DNA of 64,000 bases from Micromonospora sediminicola. GTDB lineage: Bacteria; Actinomycetota; Actinomycetes; Mycobacteriales; Micromonosporaceae. Shown here in pieces: positions 45,445 through 53,942 of the stretch. Each line of letters starts with the position of its first letter. The stretch's first letter is position 1. The notes below the pieces were generated by a model. It was not told where the DNA came from. It did not search any database and worked only from the letters and a program-made list of their open reading frames with translations. Made by a program: the position numbers and the translations under genes. The stretch spans positions 1,812,501 through 1,876,500 of the forward strand of contig NZ_FLRH01000003.1 in NCBI RefSeq assembly GCF_900089585.1, read 5' to 3'.

Positions 45445-46437
45445 GTGTCAGACGACGAGGTGGCGACGGTGCGGCGACGGCTTGCCCGGTTGTTCACGCC
45501 GGTGGGTCGCGCGACCGCCGTACCGGCGCCCGCCGGCGGTGTGCCGCCCGCCGTCAGAGCGGCGGCCCCCGGTCCACCGTCGACCCACCCGTTCCCGGTG
45601 CCGGAGCACGGCGGACCGCGACGCGCGCCGGCCCACCCGTTCCCGGTGCCGGAGCACGGCGGACCGCGACGCGGCCGCCCGGAGCCCGGCCCGATGCCGC
45701 TGTCCGGGGCGGACCCGGCGTCGGGCGAGCCCGATCCCGACAGCTCCGAGGCAAGGTCACCCGGCGAGCCCACGCGTGGGCCGGCGTCCCGGTTGCCGGG
45801 GCCGGGCGCGTTCGACCCGGGCCGTCGCGGTGTCCGTGCCCTCGCCGCCGTGGCCGCGCTCGTCGTCCTGGCGGCCGCCCTCTGGGCGTGGCGCTCTCGT
45901 CCGACCGCCGAACCGGTGGGTCCGGTCGCGCCGGCCGGCGTGGCCGGGGAGGCGACACGGGAAGCGGCCGGCGCGACGACCGGGGCGGCGGCTTCGGCCG
46001 GCCCGTCCGGGCAGGTGGTCGTGGCGGTGGCCGGCAAGGTCCGCCACCCGGGGCTGGTGCGGCTACCGGCCGGCGCCCGGCTGGCCGACGCGGTGGAGGC
46101 GGCCGGCGGCGCGCTGCCCGGGGTGGACGTGGCGCTGCTCAATCCCGCCCGCAGGGTCACCGACGGCGAGCTGATCCTGGTCGGCGTCACTGCCGCGCCG
46201 GGGCAACCCGCACCCGGGCCGGCGGCCGGCGGCGGCCCGCCCGCGGGTCCGGTCAACCTGAACACCGCCACCCTGGCCCAGCTCGACGCGCTCCCCGGCG
46301 TCGGGCCGGTGCTCGCCCAGCGGATCCTCGACCACCGCGAGCGGCACGGCGGGTTCCGGTCCGTCTCGGACCTGCGCCAGGTCGAGGGCATCGGGGACGC
46401 CCGCTACGAGCAGCTCAAGGACCTGGTGACGGTGTGA
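45445..46437 (+). CDS. comEA: ComEA family DNA-binding competence protein
   Basis: Encodes 330 aa. A disordered N-terminal 125 residues contains a perfect repeat (HPFPVPEHGGPRR twice). One transmembrane helix (about 131-149) is followed by a SLBB-like domain (about 190-255, VVAVAGKVRHPGLVRLPAGARLADAVEAAGG). The end is a helix-hairpin-helix pair (VNLNTATLAQLDALPGVGPVLAQRILDHRERHG). In competent bacteria ComEA binds incoming DNA outside the membrane. It is coupled to comEC by GTGA. Whether this organism is competent is unknown; the pair is widespread in actinobacteria. Confidence 0.92.
   Translation: MSDDEVATVRRRLARLFTPVGRATAVPAPAGGVPPAVRAAAPGPPSTHPFPVPEHGGPRRAPAHPFPVPEHGGPRRGRPEPGPMPLSGADPASGEPDPDSSEARSPGEPTRGPASRLPGPGAFDPGRRGVRALAAVAALVVLAAALWAWRSRPTAEPVGPVAPAGVAGEATREAAGATTGAAASAGPSGQVVVAVAGKVRHPGLVRLPAGARLADAVEAAGGALPGVDVALLNPARRVTDGELILVGVTAAPGQPAPGPAAGGGPPAGPVNLNTATLAQLDALPGVGPVLAQRILDHRERHGGFRSVSDLRQVEGIGDARYEQLKDLVTV
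45584..45672 (+). repeat. 41-bp perfect direct repeat inside comEA
   Basis: Positions 45584-45624 recur exactly at 45632-45672, a 48-bp step (16 codons) that keeps frame. Exact identity at synonymous positions points to a recent duplication that may vary between strains. Confidence 0.9.
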
Positions 46438-48809
46438 GCGTCGACGACGCGGACGCCGCGTTGGACCTGCGGCTGGCCGGGTTCGCGGTGGCCGCGTGGC
46501 TCGCCGCGCTGGCCGGGCTGCACCTCGGCGTCCGGGCCCTCGCGGGGCTGTCCGCCGTCGCCGTCGCGCTCGCCCTCGTCGTGGCCCTGGGCCTGCGCGC
46601 CGGGCGGCACCACCCCGTCGAGCCGCTCCGCCGGTACGGCTGGATCGCCGTCGCCGTGCTGCTGGGCGCGCTCTGTGGGGCGGCGGCCACCGGGGCCCGG
46701 CTCGCGGTCCGGGACGCCGCCCCGGTGCGGGCGCTGGTCGCCGAACGCGCCCTGGTCACCGCCGAGCTGGTGGTCCGGGACGACCCCCGGCCGGTGCGCG
46801 GCGCACCCGGCCGCTCGACCATGCTGCTGGTCCGCGTCGACCTGCTGCGCCTCACCGGCCCCGACGGCGGTCGGCTCACCGGTCCGGTACGCGGCCTGGT
46901 GCTCGCCACCGATCCGGGCTGGCGAGGGCTGCTGCCGGGGCAGCGGGTCACCACCCGGGGGCGGCTGGCCGAGCCGCGCGGCGGCGACCTCACCGCGGCG
47001 GTGCTCTCGGTGACCGGGCCGCCGACCCGGCATGGGCGCGCGTCGTGGCCGCAGCGGGCGGCGGGCACGTTGCGCTCCGGGCTTCAACGTGCCTGCGAAC
47101 CGCTGCCGGACGCGCCCGGCGGACTGCTTCCCGGCCTGGTGGTGGGTGACACGAGCCGGCTGCCACCCGAGGTGGAGGAGGACTTCCGGGCCACCGGGAT
47201 GACCCATCTCAACGCGGTGTCGGGGTCCAACGTGGCCATCGTCGTCGGCGCGGTGCTGCTGCTGGCCCGCTGGGCACGCGCCGGCCCGCGTACCGCCGCC
47301 GGGTTCTGCGTGCTCGCGCTCGTCGGTTTCGTCATCCTGGTGCGTCCCTCGCCGAGCGTCGTGCGGGCCGCGGCCATGGGCGCGATCGGGCTCGCCGCGT
47401 TGGCCGCCGGCCGGTCCCGGGCGGCGTTGCCGGCGCTGGCCGCCGCGATCGCCGCGCTGGTGCTGCTCGACCCGGAGCTGGCCGGGGACCCGGGCTTCGC
47501 GTTGTCGGTCTGCGCCACCGGCGGGCTGCTGCTGTTCGCCCCCGGCTGGCGGGACGCGCTGCGTCGCCGAGGCGTGCCGGTGGGCCTGGCCGAGGCGCTG
47601 GCGGTCCCGGCGGCCGCGCAGCTCGCCTGCGGTCCGGTGATCGCCGGCATGTCCGCGACGGTCAGCCTGGTGGCGGTGCCGGCGAACCTGCTGGCGGTGC
47701 CGGCCGTCGCGCCGGCCACGGTGCTCGGCGTGCTGGCCGCGGTGCTGTCGCCGGTGTGGCCCGGCGGGGCCGAGTTCCTCGCCTGGCTGGCGAGTTGGCC
47801 GGCCCGCTGGCTGGTGACCGTGGCGGCCCACGGGGCCGTGCTGCCGGCCGGGACCCTGCCGTGGGTGGGTGGGGTGGTCGGCGCGCTGCTGCTGGCGGTC
47901 GTGAGCGTGGCGCTGCTGCTCGCCGCCCGCAGGCGTCGGGCCCGGCGGCTGGTCGCGGCCGTCGTGGTGGCGGTGGTGCTGGGCGCGCTGCCGGTCCGGC
48001 TGCTCGCCTCCGGGTGGCCGCCGCGCGGCTGGGTGGTGGTGGCGTGCGCGGTGGGGCAGGGTGACGCGCTGGTGCTGCCGGTGGCGACCGGTCGGGCCGT
48101 GGTGGTCGACGCGGGCCCGGAACCGTCCGGCGTGGACGCCTGCCTGCGCCGTCTCGGCATCCGTGAGGTGCCGTTGCTGGTGGTCAGTCACTTCCACGTG
48201 GACCACGTGGGTGGGGTGGCCGGTGTGTTCCGGGGTAGGCGGGTGAGCGCGGTGGTGAGCCCACCCTGGCCCGAGCCGGCCTACGGCGTCGCCCAGGTGC
48301 GCGAGGCGGCCCGCCGGGGCGGCGCCTCGCTGGCCCCGGCGCCGGCGGGATGGCGTTGGGGGCAGGGCGCGGTGCGGCTGGTCGCGGTCGGGCCGCCGTA
48401 CCCGCTGCGCGGCAGCCGGTCCGATCCGAACAACAACTCCCTGGTCCTGACCGCCACCGTGTCCGGGGTGCGGATCCTGCTGGCCGGGGACGCCGAGACC
48501 GAGGAGCAGCGGGCGGTGCGGGAGACGCTCCCGACCGACGCGATCCGCGCCGACGTGCTGAAGGTGGCGCATCACGGGTCGGCGTACCAGGATCCGGAGT
48601 TCCTCGCCGCGGTCCGCCCGGCGGTCGCGCTGATCTGCGTGGGTGTCGACAACGACTACGGGCACCCCCACCCGGCTCTGCTGGGCCGGTTGGCCCGGGG
48701 CGGTGCGCGGGTGGTGCGGACCGACACCGACGGGGACGTGGCGGCGGTCCGGACCGCGACCGGCCTGGCGGTGGCGGTACGCGGCGCCGCCCCCGGACGG
48801 CCCCGGTGA
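46434..48809 (+). CDS. comEC: ComEC/Rec2 family DNA uptake channel
   Basis: Encodes 791 aa. Two or three N-terminal helices and a DUF4131-type domain precede the competence domain with about eight helices (about 200-510; GLLPGLVVGDTS, MTHLNAVSGSNVAIV). A C-terminal metallo-beta-lactamase domain carries SHFHVDHVGG (about 585-594), DPNNNSLVL, LLAGDAE and VAHHGS. ComEC moves single-stranded DNA across the membrane. GTG start overlaps the comEA stop; the long in-frame ORF upstream is antisense-like shadow of comEA. holA follows. Confidence 0.93.
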   Translation: MSVDDADAALDLRLAGFAVAAWLAALAGLHLGVRALAGLSAVAVALALVVALGLRAGRHHPVEPLRRYGWIAVAVLLGALCGAAATGARLAVRDAAPVRALVAERALVTAELVVRDDPRPVRGAPGRSTMLLVRVDLLRLTGPDGGRLTGPVRGLVLATDPGWRGLLPGQRVTTRGRLAEPRGGDLTAAVLSVTGPPTRHGRASWPQRAAGTLRSGLQRACEPLPDAPGGLLPGLVVGDTSRLPPEVEEDFRATGMTHLNAVSGSNVAIVVGAVLLLARWARAGPRTAAGFCVLALVGFVILVRPSPSVVRAAAMGAIGLAALAAGRSRAALPALAAAIAALVLLDPELAGDPGFALSVCATGGLLLFAPGWRDALRRRGVPVGLAEALAVPAAAQLACGPVIAGMSATVSLVAVPANLLAVPAVAPATVLGVLAAVLSPVWPGGAEFLAWLASWPARWLVTVAAHGAVLPAGTLPWVGGVVGALLLAVVSVALLLAARRRRARRLVAAVVVAVVLGALPVRLLASGWPPRGWVVVACAVGQGDALVLPVATGRAVVVDAGPEPSGVDACLRRLGIREVPLLVVSHFHVDHVGGVAGVFRGRRVSAVVSPPWPEPAYGVAQVREAARRGGASLAPAPAGWRWGQGAVRLVAVGPPYPLRGSRSDPNNNSLVLTATVSGVRILLAGDAETEEQRAVRETLPTDAIRADVLKVAHHGSAYQDPEFLAAVRPAVALICVGVDNDYGHPHPALLGRLARGGARVVRTDTDGDVAAVRTATGLAVAVRGAAPGRPR

Positions 48810-48943
48810 CCCGATGACGGACAGGAGGGAATCTTGGTGGGATAGGCGAGGATCAAGGCAAATGTCTGGATTTGCGTTGAGTGCGGGCTGTGCCGTCACA
48901 GTCCCCGATGAGCAGGCACGATCGGGTCGGAGGGCGTGCGAGT

Positions 48944-49924
48944 ATGGGCGACGTGACCCCCGCCAGCCTGCCTCCTATTCTGCTCGTCCTCGGCGACGAG
49001 GAGCTGCTCGCCACGCGCGCGGTCACCGAAGCCGTGGCGCGGGCCCGTGAGGTGGACGCCGACGTGGACGTCCGGGAATACCAGGCCGGCTCCCTGACGG
49101 TCGGCGAGATCGACGAGATGTTGAGCCCGTCGCTGTTCGGCGGCCGGCGCGTGTTGGTGCTCCGCTCCGGCCAGGACGCCCGCAAGGACCTGTCGGCCGC
49201 GCTGCTGGCGTACGCGAAGAATCCCGACCCGGACGTGCAGCTGGTGGTGCTGCACCTCGGCGGGGCCAAGGGCCGGGCGTTCGCCGACGGGCTGCGGTCC
49301 GCGGGCGCCACCGTGGTGCCGGCGGCCAAGCTCAAGGGGCACCGCGACCGGGTGGCCTTCGTGCGGGAGGAGATCCGCCGCAACGGTGGCACGTGCACCG
49401 AGGACGCCGCCGAGGCCCTGATCGCGGCGGTCGGCGCCGATCTGCGCGAGCTGGCGGCCGCCTGCTCGCAGCTCGTCGCCGACACCGACGGGCGGATCGG
49501 GGCCGACACGGTCTCCCGCTACTACCGGGGTCGGGTCGAGGTGACCGGCTTCACCGTGGCCGACGCGACGATGGTCGGCGACGTTCCCGGCGCACTGGAG
49601 GCGCTGCGGTGGGCGCTGCACGTCGGGGTGGACGCGGTGCCGATCGCCGACGCGCTCGCCGACGGCGTACGGACCGTGGCCCGGGTCGCCTCGGCCGGCC
49701 GGGGCAGCGCCTACCAGCTCGCCAGCAGCCTCGGCATGCCGGCGTGGAAGATCGAGCGGGCCCAGCGCCAGGGTCGGGGCTGGACGCCGGAGGGCCTGGT
49801 CGAGGCGATGCGCGTGGCCGCCGAGTGCAACGCGGCGGTCAAGGGCGGCGCCGACGACCGGGCCTACGCGCTGGAACGGGCCGTCTTCTCGGTGGCCGCG
49901 GCCCGGCGGGGCGGCGCCCGGTGA
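48944..49924 (+). CDS. holA: DNA polymerase III subunit delta
   Basis: Encodes 326 aa of the clamp-loader delta subunit, which opens the beta clamp. The N-terminal LPPILLVLGDEELLATRAV, SLFGGRRVLVLR, the mid-region GADLRELAAACSQL and C-terminal helical domain (GMPAWKIERAQRQGRGWTPEGL) fit the HolA family. ATG at 48944 follows GGAGGG with long spacing. Its stop overlaps the next start (GTGA). In many actinobacteria holA is close to rpsT; here three extra genes intervene. Confidence 0.94.
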   Translation: MGDVTPASLPPILLVLGDEELLATRAVTEAVARAREVDADVDVREYQAGSLTVGEIDEMLSPSLFGGRRVLVLRSGQDARKDLSAALLAYAKNPDPDVQLVVLHLGGAKGRAFADGLRSAGATVVPAAKLKGHRDRVAFVREEIRRNGGTCTEDAAEALIAAVGADLRELAAACSQLVADTDGRIGADTVSRYYRGRVEVTGFTVADATMVGDVPGALEALRWALHVGVDAVPIADALADGVRTVARVASAGRGSAYQLASSLGMPAWKIERAQRQGRGWTPEGLVEAMRVAAECNAAVKGGADDRAYALERAVFSVAAARRGGAR

Positions 49925-50418
49925 CCCGAGCGTGGTCGACCGTGCCGACGGACGAGGAGCGGTTCCGGCCGCTCTACGCCCGGGTGCTGGGCCTGCGCTT
50001 CGTCAACCCGGGCGGGGTGCTCTGCTTCCTCTTCTTCGAGGGGGCGGCGGCGCTGGCCGTGCTGCTCGCCCTCGCCGAGCTGGTGAGCTGGTGGGCGGTG
50101 CTGGTCCTGCCGACCGCGGTGGCGGTGATGGTCAAACTCAACGACGTCGTGGCCGAGATGGTCGTCCGCACCGCCGCCCAGGTCCCCGAACAGGAGCGGG
50201 ACCGGTTCCGCCGGCAGATGGAGCCGGTCGTCGGGCGGGCCCCGGTGCCGACCACGGCCCGGGCGCTGCCCGGCGGCCCGGGCCTGGCCGAACCGGGGGC
50301 GCCGCGCCCGGCCGTTCCCTACCACCAGCCGGGACGATCCACGCTGCCGTTCGACCGGGCCGGTGAGCGGAGACGTGGGACCGAGCCGGGCGTGACCTGG
50401 CCGGACTCCTTCCGTTGA
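49921..50418 (+). CDS. small membrane protein of unknown function
   Basis: Encodes 165 aa starting with GTG inside the holA stop codon (GTGA). Two hydrophobic helices (about 31-52 and 56-72) follow an N-terminal VPTDEERFRPLYARVLGLRFVNPGGVLCFLFFEG. The C-terminal half is polar and proline-rich (VPTTARALPGGPGLAEPGAPRPAVPYHQPG). No family recognised; coupling to holA suggests co-expression but not a shared function. Confidence 0.78.
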   Translation: MTRAWSTVPTDEERFRPLYARVLGLRFVNPGGVLCFLFFEGAAALAVLLALAELVSWWAVLVLPTAVAVMVKLNDVVAEMVVRTAAQVPEQERDRFRRQMEPVVGRAPVPTTARALPGGPGLAEPGAPRPAVPYHQPGRSTLPFDRAGERRRGTEPGVTWPDSFR

Positions 50419-50663
50419 CGACGGCACGCGCGGCACCGCAGGGCCGAACGTCGGGTGCGGGGACAGCTCGCCCGCATGCCGGCGAGCTCCGCTGACGTCG
50501 GTGCCGGTGGCCCGTGCGCCCGGGCCGACGAGGACCCCCACGGCGCGGACGTGACCTGCCACCATGGATCTCCACGCGGGCAGCGGAACGGCCGGCGTGC
50601 GGGGCAGGGGAGGCGACACGGTGCAGGTGGCGGCGAGCGACCGTTCGGGGCTGGCCGGGGGCC

Positions 50664-52055
50664 ATGGCTGACGAGCGTCGGTTTCGCTCGTTGCAGGAAG
50701 CGGCCCGCTTCATGGAAGCCGAGATCGACCGGCCGGTGACACCTCGGGTGACCGACCTGGGCAACTCTCTCGTGTTGCGCACCCGATCGTTGGCCTTGAC
50801 CGGCGGCCAGTTCACCAACGTCTACGACCTGAGCTGGGCGTCGAGCAGCAGCACCGCGGCGCTCCGTTTCACCCCTCGCCCCACCGCGGCCGTCGATGCG
50901 GCGCAGCACGCTCCGGCCACGTCCAGCGCCGCGTTCTTCACCCTGCTCGACGAGGCCTCCGGCCTGCCCGCGCAGACGAGCCTGAACCTCGCCATCGAGC
51001 AGGGCCGGGTGCTCAGCATGCCGGTGGTCGACCGTGAGGCGTTGGTGTCTCGGGCCGGGGCACTGTCGCTGTGCGATCTCACCGCAGCCGGCCACGTCGC
51101 CCTCAACGGTACCCAGCTGACCTGGACGGGCAGCCTGACCGACCGGCAGGCCGAGTGCTACGTCTTCGGTAACGGCAACATGGTGATCGACCGCCGGAAC
51201 GATCCGGAGAAGGGCAGCGTGCGCGTCCTGGACGAGGCCTCACGCGTGACGCCCGCGCTGCCGCCGCGGGCCGACCGGGTCGATGTCGGTTTCACGCTGA
51301 CCGGCGGCCGCGAGTTCCGGTCCACGGGCGTCGCCGTGGACGGCGGGCTCGACATCTTCGCCCACGACCTCGTGCTGAGGTGCCCGGCGCGGCACGTCGA
51401 CCTGCGCGGTGACAACCTTCTGGAGATCCGCAGCGTCGGTGAGCTGCACGCGGACGCGTGGCCCGACTCCGCGGTCACGGTCGGGCCGTCGCTGGACGTC
51501 ACCGACTTCGCCGCACACCCCATCAACACGGACCGGTCACTCGATGTCGCGCCGCCGTTCGCGCCCAGCAGGAGGGCGCGCATGGTGGTCTTCGAGGACC
51601 GGGCGGGCCGCACCCACCTGCGGCTGTTCGACGGCCGGCCAGGATCGCGGGTGTTCCAGGGTGTCACTCCGCAGGAGGCGCGGGACTCCGTCGCCGCCGA
51701 TCCGGGATTCCGCTGGGGCTGCTTCATCGACGGTGGGCAGACGGCCAAGATGTGGGTCGCCCTCGACGGCGAACTGACCAGCTTCGGCAACCGGCACTAC
51801 CTCCGGTGGCCGAAGGCCGACGAGGACGAGTTCGTCTGGGTGCCGGACACCGGCCGTCCGATCTCCAGCATCATCACCCTCCAGCACCGGAGCGAGACGC
51901 AGCGGGCGGTCGACGCGGCCAGAGCGGCGTCCCTGGCCCTTCCCCCACGCCCTCCCGTGGCCCGGACCGACCCGGACCTCTCCTCATCCTCCCGCCCGTC
52001 CGCGGCGGGGCCACCTCACCGGGGTCGGGACCGTGACGCCGGCAGGGGCAGGTGA
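50664..52055 (+). CDS. uncharacterised protein with phosphodiester-glycosidase-like C-terminus
   Basis: Encodes 463 aa beginning MADERRFRSLQEAARFMEAEI, with no signal peptide or membrane segment. The region about 305-415 recalls the NAGPA/DUF2233 phosphodiester glycosidase fold. MVVFEDRAGRTHLRLFDGR, FQGVTPQEARDSVAAD and CFIDGGQTAKMWVALDG occur in the right order, followed by a late R in GRPISSIITL. The usual LDGGgSS reads IDGGQTA, so activity is doubtful. The N-terminal 300 residues are unrecognised. The last 45 residues are a disordered tail. The 245 nt upstream contain no recognisable gene. It converges on the HD-domain gene. Confidence 0.72.
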   Translation: MADERRFRSLQEAARFMEAEIDRPVTPRVTDLGNSLVLRTRSLALTGGQFTNVYDLSWASSSSTAALRFTPRPTAAVDAAQHAPATSSAAFFTLLDEASGLPAQTSLNLAIEQGRVLSMPVVDREALVSRAGALSLCDLTAAGHVALNGTQLTWTGSLTDRQAECYVFGNGNMVIDRRNDPEKGSVRVLDEASRVTPALPPRADRVDVGFTLTGGREFRSTGVAVDGGLDIFAHDLVLRCPARHVDLRGDNLLEIRSVGELHADAWPDSAVTVGPSLDVTDFAAHPINTDRSLDVAPPFAPSRRARMVVFEDRAGRTHLRLFDGRPGSRVFQGVTPQEARDSVAADPGFRWGCFIDGGQTAKMWVALDGELTSFGNRHYLRWPKADEDEFVWVPDTGRPISSIITLQHRSETQRAVDAARAASLALPPRPPVARTDPDLSSSSRPSAAGPPHRGRDRDAGRGR

Positions 52056-52092
52056 CACCCCCGGCTGACGGCGGGCGGGCGGCGCCGGGTGC

Positions 52093-52707
52093 TCAGATGA
52101 TCGGGTGCCGATAGCGGTCGGACAGGAGGCGGAGATCGGGCTCGCCGAACCTCTCCACCAGCGCCGCGAACCGGGCCACCTTGTCCGCACCGAACCGCCG
52201 CACCCCGGCGGCGTAGGACGCCGCGGTCACGAACGTGGGCGGTGTCGTCTTGCTGTGGAACTTGTCCGCGTACAGCACCAGCTCTTCTTCCGGCGTGTCG
52301 GCCGTGTAGTCGGCCACCGGCAGTGGCAGGCACTGCCGCAGCACGTCCTCGCGAGTGAGCCCGACCCCGGTGTGGTGGGAACAGAACCTGCTCACCCGCT
52401 CGGAGAACCCGAGGTCGCGCAGGAGCGCATGCCCGAGCACCCCGTGGCGGACGTAGTTCGCGTGATCGAGTTCCCCGGTCGCCCCGTACAGGCGGTAGAC
52501 ACCGATGTCGTGCAGGAGGCTGCCCGCGCGGACCAGCTCGACGTTCAGATCCGGAGGGCACCTGTCGAGCAGCTGCTCGACCACGGCGCACACGATCCGG
52601 CAGTGGGTGTAGACGAGCGTGAAGGCTTCCTCGTGGGGTGCGATCCGTTCGTGCAGCGCCCGAATCTGCTCGTCCGTCGGGACTGCCAGCGCGTGCTCGA
52701 CGGTCAC
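52093..52707 (-). CDS. HD-domain phosphohydrolase-like protein
   Basis: Encodes 204 aa. The metal site is H at about 35 (YTHCRIVCAVVEQLL), then HD at about 66-67 (GSLLHDIGVYRLYG), then HANYVRHGVLGHALLRDLG and FCSHHTGVGLTRED. This is the H...HD...H...D pattern of HD phosphohydrolases; YADKFHSKTTPPTF supplies a late D. Such proteins often cleave nucleotides. The GTG at 52707 overlaps the TGA of the upstream gene (GTGA), which decides the start and shows coupling. Confidence 0.85.
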   Translation of the reverse strand: MTVEHALAVPTDEQIRALHERIAPHEEAFTLVYTHCRIVCAVVEQLLDRCPPDLNVELVRAGSLLHDIGVYRLYGATGELDHANYVRHGVLGHALLRDLGFSERVSRFCSHHTGVGLTREDVLRQCLPLPVADYTADTPEEELVLYADKFHSKTTPPTFVTAASYAAGVRRFGADKVARFAALVERFGEPDLRLLSDRYRHPII

Positions 52708-53264
52708 GTGTCGACACCTGCCCGGCAGGGCCGCCACCAGTAGCCCGCGGCGCCGTTCGGGCCGAGGTTGCGGTAGCGGCTGCCCTGATCCGGTGTCGCC
52801 ATGCGCAGCACGTCGAGCCAACGCACCTGGTGCAGGGTCTCCAGCAGGGACACGGGGGTCTCCGGATCGATCCACCAGATCTGACCGGGCCCGGCTACCC
52901 GGGGCTGGTCCCGATCCCCGAGCGGCCGGTAGAACGAGGTCACCAGCACCAGAGGCACGACACCGTTCCAGACCTCGGGGCCGGCCGCGCCCTGATCCCC
53001 GAGGAGGACCTGCCGCTGCTCATCGGTGCTCCGCTCGAACACCTCACCGGCATTGAGCAGTGCCTGGACCACTTCCCGGGCGTGCAGCGCCAGCGAGAGA
53101 CGGGCCCGCATCCGCTCGGGCCCCGGCGCGAGATCCGGATAGCCGTCGATGATGAGGCCGAGGGCATCCTCCGCGCTGGGGGCGGAGACGAGCCGTCCGT
53201 CGTGGCGCAACTCCAGCGGCGACGAGGAGTCGCCCGGAGGCGAACCAGCAACCCGTACGACCAC
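52704..53264 (-). CDS. uncharacterised protein coupled to the HD-domain gene
   Basis: Encodes 186 aa from a GTG at 53264 that lies 5 nt after GGAG; a TTG at 53279 is an alternative start. The protein is soluble, with a beta-rich N-terminus (VVVRVAGSPPGDSSSPLELRHDGRLVSAPSAEDAL), a helical middle (RMRARLSLALHAREVVQALLNAGEVFER) and a W-rich end (GQIWWIDPETPVSLLETLHQV, GYWWRPC). No family recognised. Its stop overlaps the start of the HD-domain gene, so the two very likely work together. Confidence 0.7.
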   Translation of the reverse strand: MVVRVAGSPPGDSSSPLELRHDGRLVSAPSAEDALGLIIDGYPDLAPGPERMRARLSLALHAREVVQALLNAGEVFERSTDEQRQVLLGDQGAAGPEVWNGVVPLVLVTSFYRPLGDRDQPRVAGPGQIWWIDPETPVSLLETLHQVRWLDVLRMATPDQGSRYRNLGPNGAAGYWWRPCRAGVDT

Positions 53265-53387
53265 GCACTCTCCTGACAACCGTCGACCACAGCGCCGGGC
53301 TCAGGCCGCCAACTCTAACGGCAGCGCGCCGCGTCGACGGTCCCGCCCGGTCCGTCCCGGGCGGAGGACTCCGGGGAACGCCGACAG

Positions 53388-53422
53388 CCGGAAGCCCCGG
53401 GGCGTTGCCCCGGGGCTTCCGG
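53388..53422 (-). terminator. rpsT terminator
   Basis: A perfect 16-bp stem (CCGGAAGCCCCGGGGC with its complement) around a 3-nt loop, 18 bases beyond the rpsT stop on the minus strand. Confidence 0.9.
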
Positions 53423-53440
53423 TCGGGTCTACGGCGTTGG

Positions 53441-53707
53441 TCAGGCCGAGAACGACGCGACGCGCTTGGCGATCGCCGACTTCCGGTTGGCCGCCTGGTT
53501 GGCGTGGATGACGCCCTTGCTGGCGGCCTTGTCCAGCTTCCGGGTGGCCTCGCGCATGAGAACGCTGGCCTTCTCGGTGTCGCCGGCCTCGGCAGCCTCG
53601 TTGAACTTCCGGATGGCGGTCTTCAGCGACGACTTGACCGACTTGTTACGCAGCCGGCGCTTCTCGTTCTGCCGGTTGCGCTTGATCTGGGACTTGATGT
53701 TCGCCAC
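53441..53707 (-). CDS. rpsT: 30S ribosomal protein S20
   Basis: Encodes 88 aa. [35 protein letters not shown] and the C-terminal [19 protein letters not shown] are diagnostic for S20, a 16S rRNA-binding primary assembly protein. Single-gene unit on the minus strand with its own terminator, between holA and lepA as in many actinobacteria. Confidence 0.97.
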   Translation of the reverse strand: MANIKSQIKRNRQNEKRRLRNKSVKSSLKTAIRKFNEAAEAGDTEKASVLMREATRKLDKAASKGVIHANQAANRKSAIAKRVASFSA

Positions 53708-53875
53708 GCGACAGCCTCGTCTTGATAGCTCGGGTTGGTCTGCATTCGCGCACGACGAGCATGCGTCATCGCCGCGCGAATAGCCAGGCTACCAGGTCGG
53801 TCCCGGACGAGCCAAAACGCCTCCGGGCGACCCCGCCACCAGCATGCCGTCGCAACCCGGGATCACGCAGATCGG

Positions 53876-53896
53876 CACCACCTCGGGGAGGTGGTG
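53876..53896 (-). terminator. hairpin after the phosphotransferase gene
   Basis: CACCACCTC pairs with GAGGTGGTG around GGG, 47 bases beyond the stop of the minus-strand phosphotransferase gene and upstream of rpsT. Confidence 0.55.
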
Positions 53897-53942
53897 TGGT
53901 CCGGGCCCGTGCGACACCGCCACTTCCCCGAGCTGGTGTGGA

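Noticed and set aside
45584..45672. CRISPR-like repeat
   Set aside because: Only two units with a 7-nt gap, in frame inside comEA; no further units and no cas genes in the window.
46404..48899. An 831-aa minus-strand frame
   Set aside because: Antisense to comEC; composition is His/Gln/Arg-rich, typical of shadow frames.
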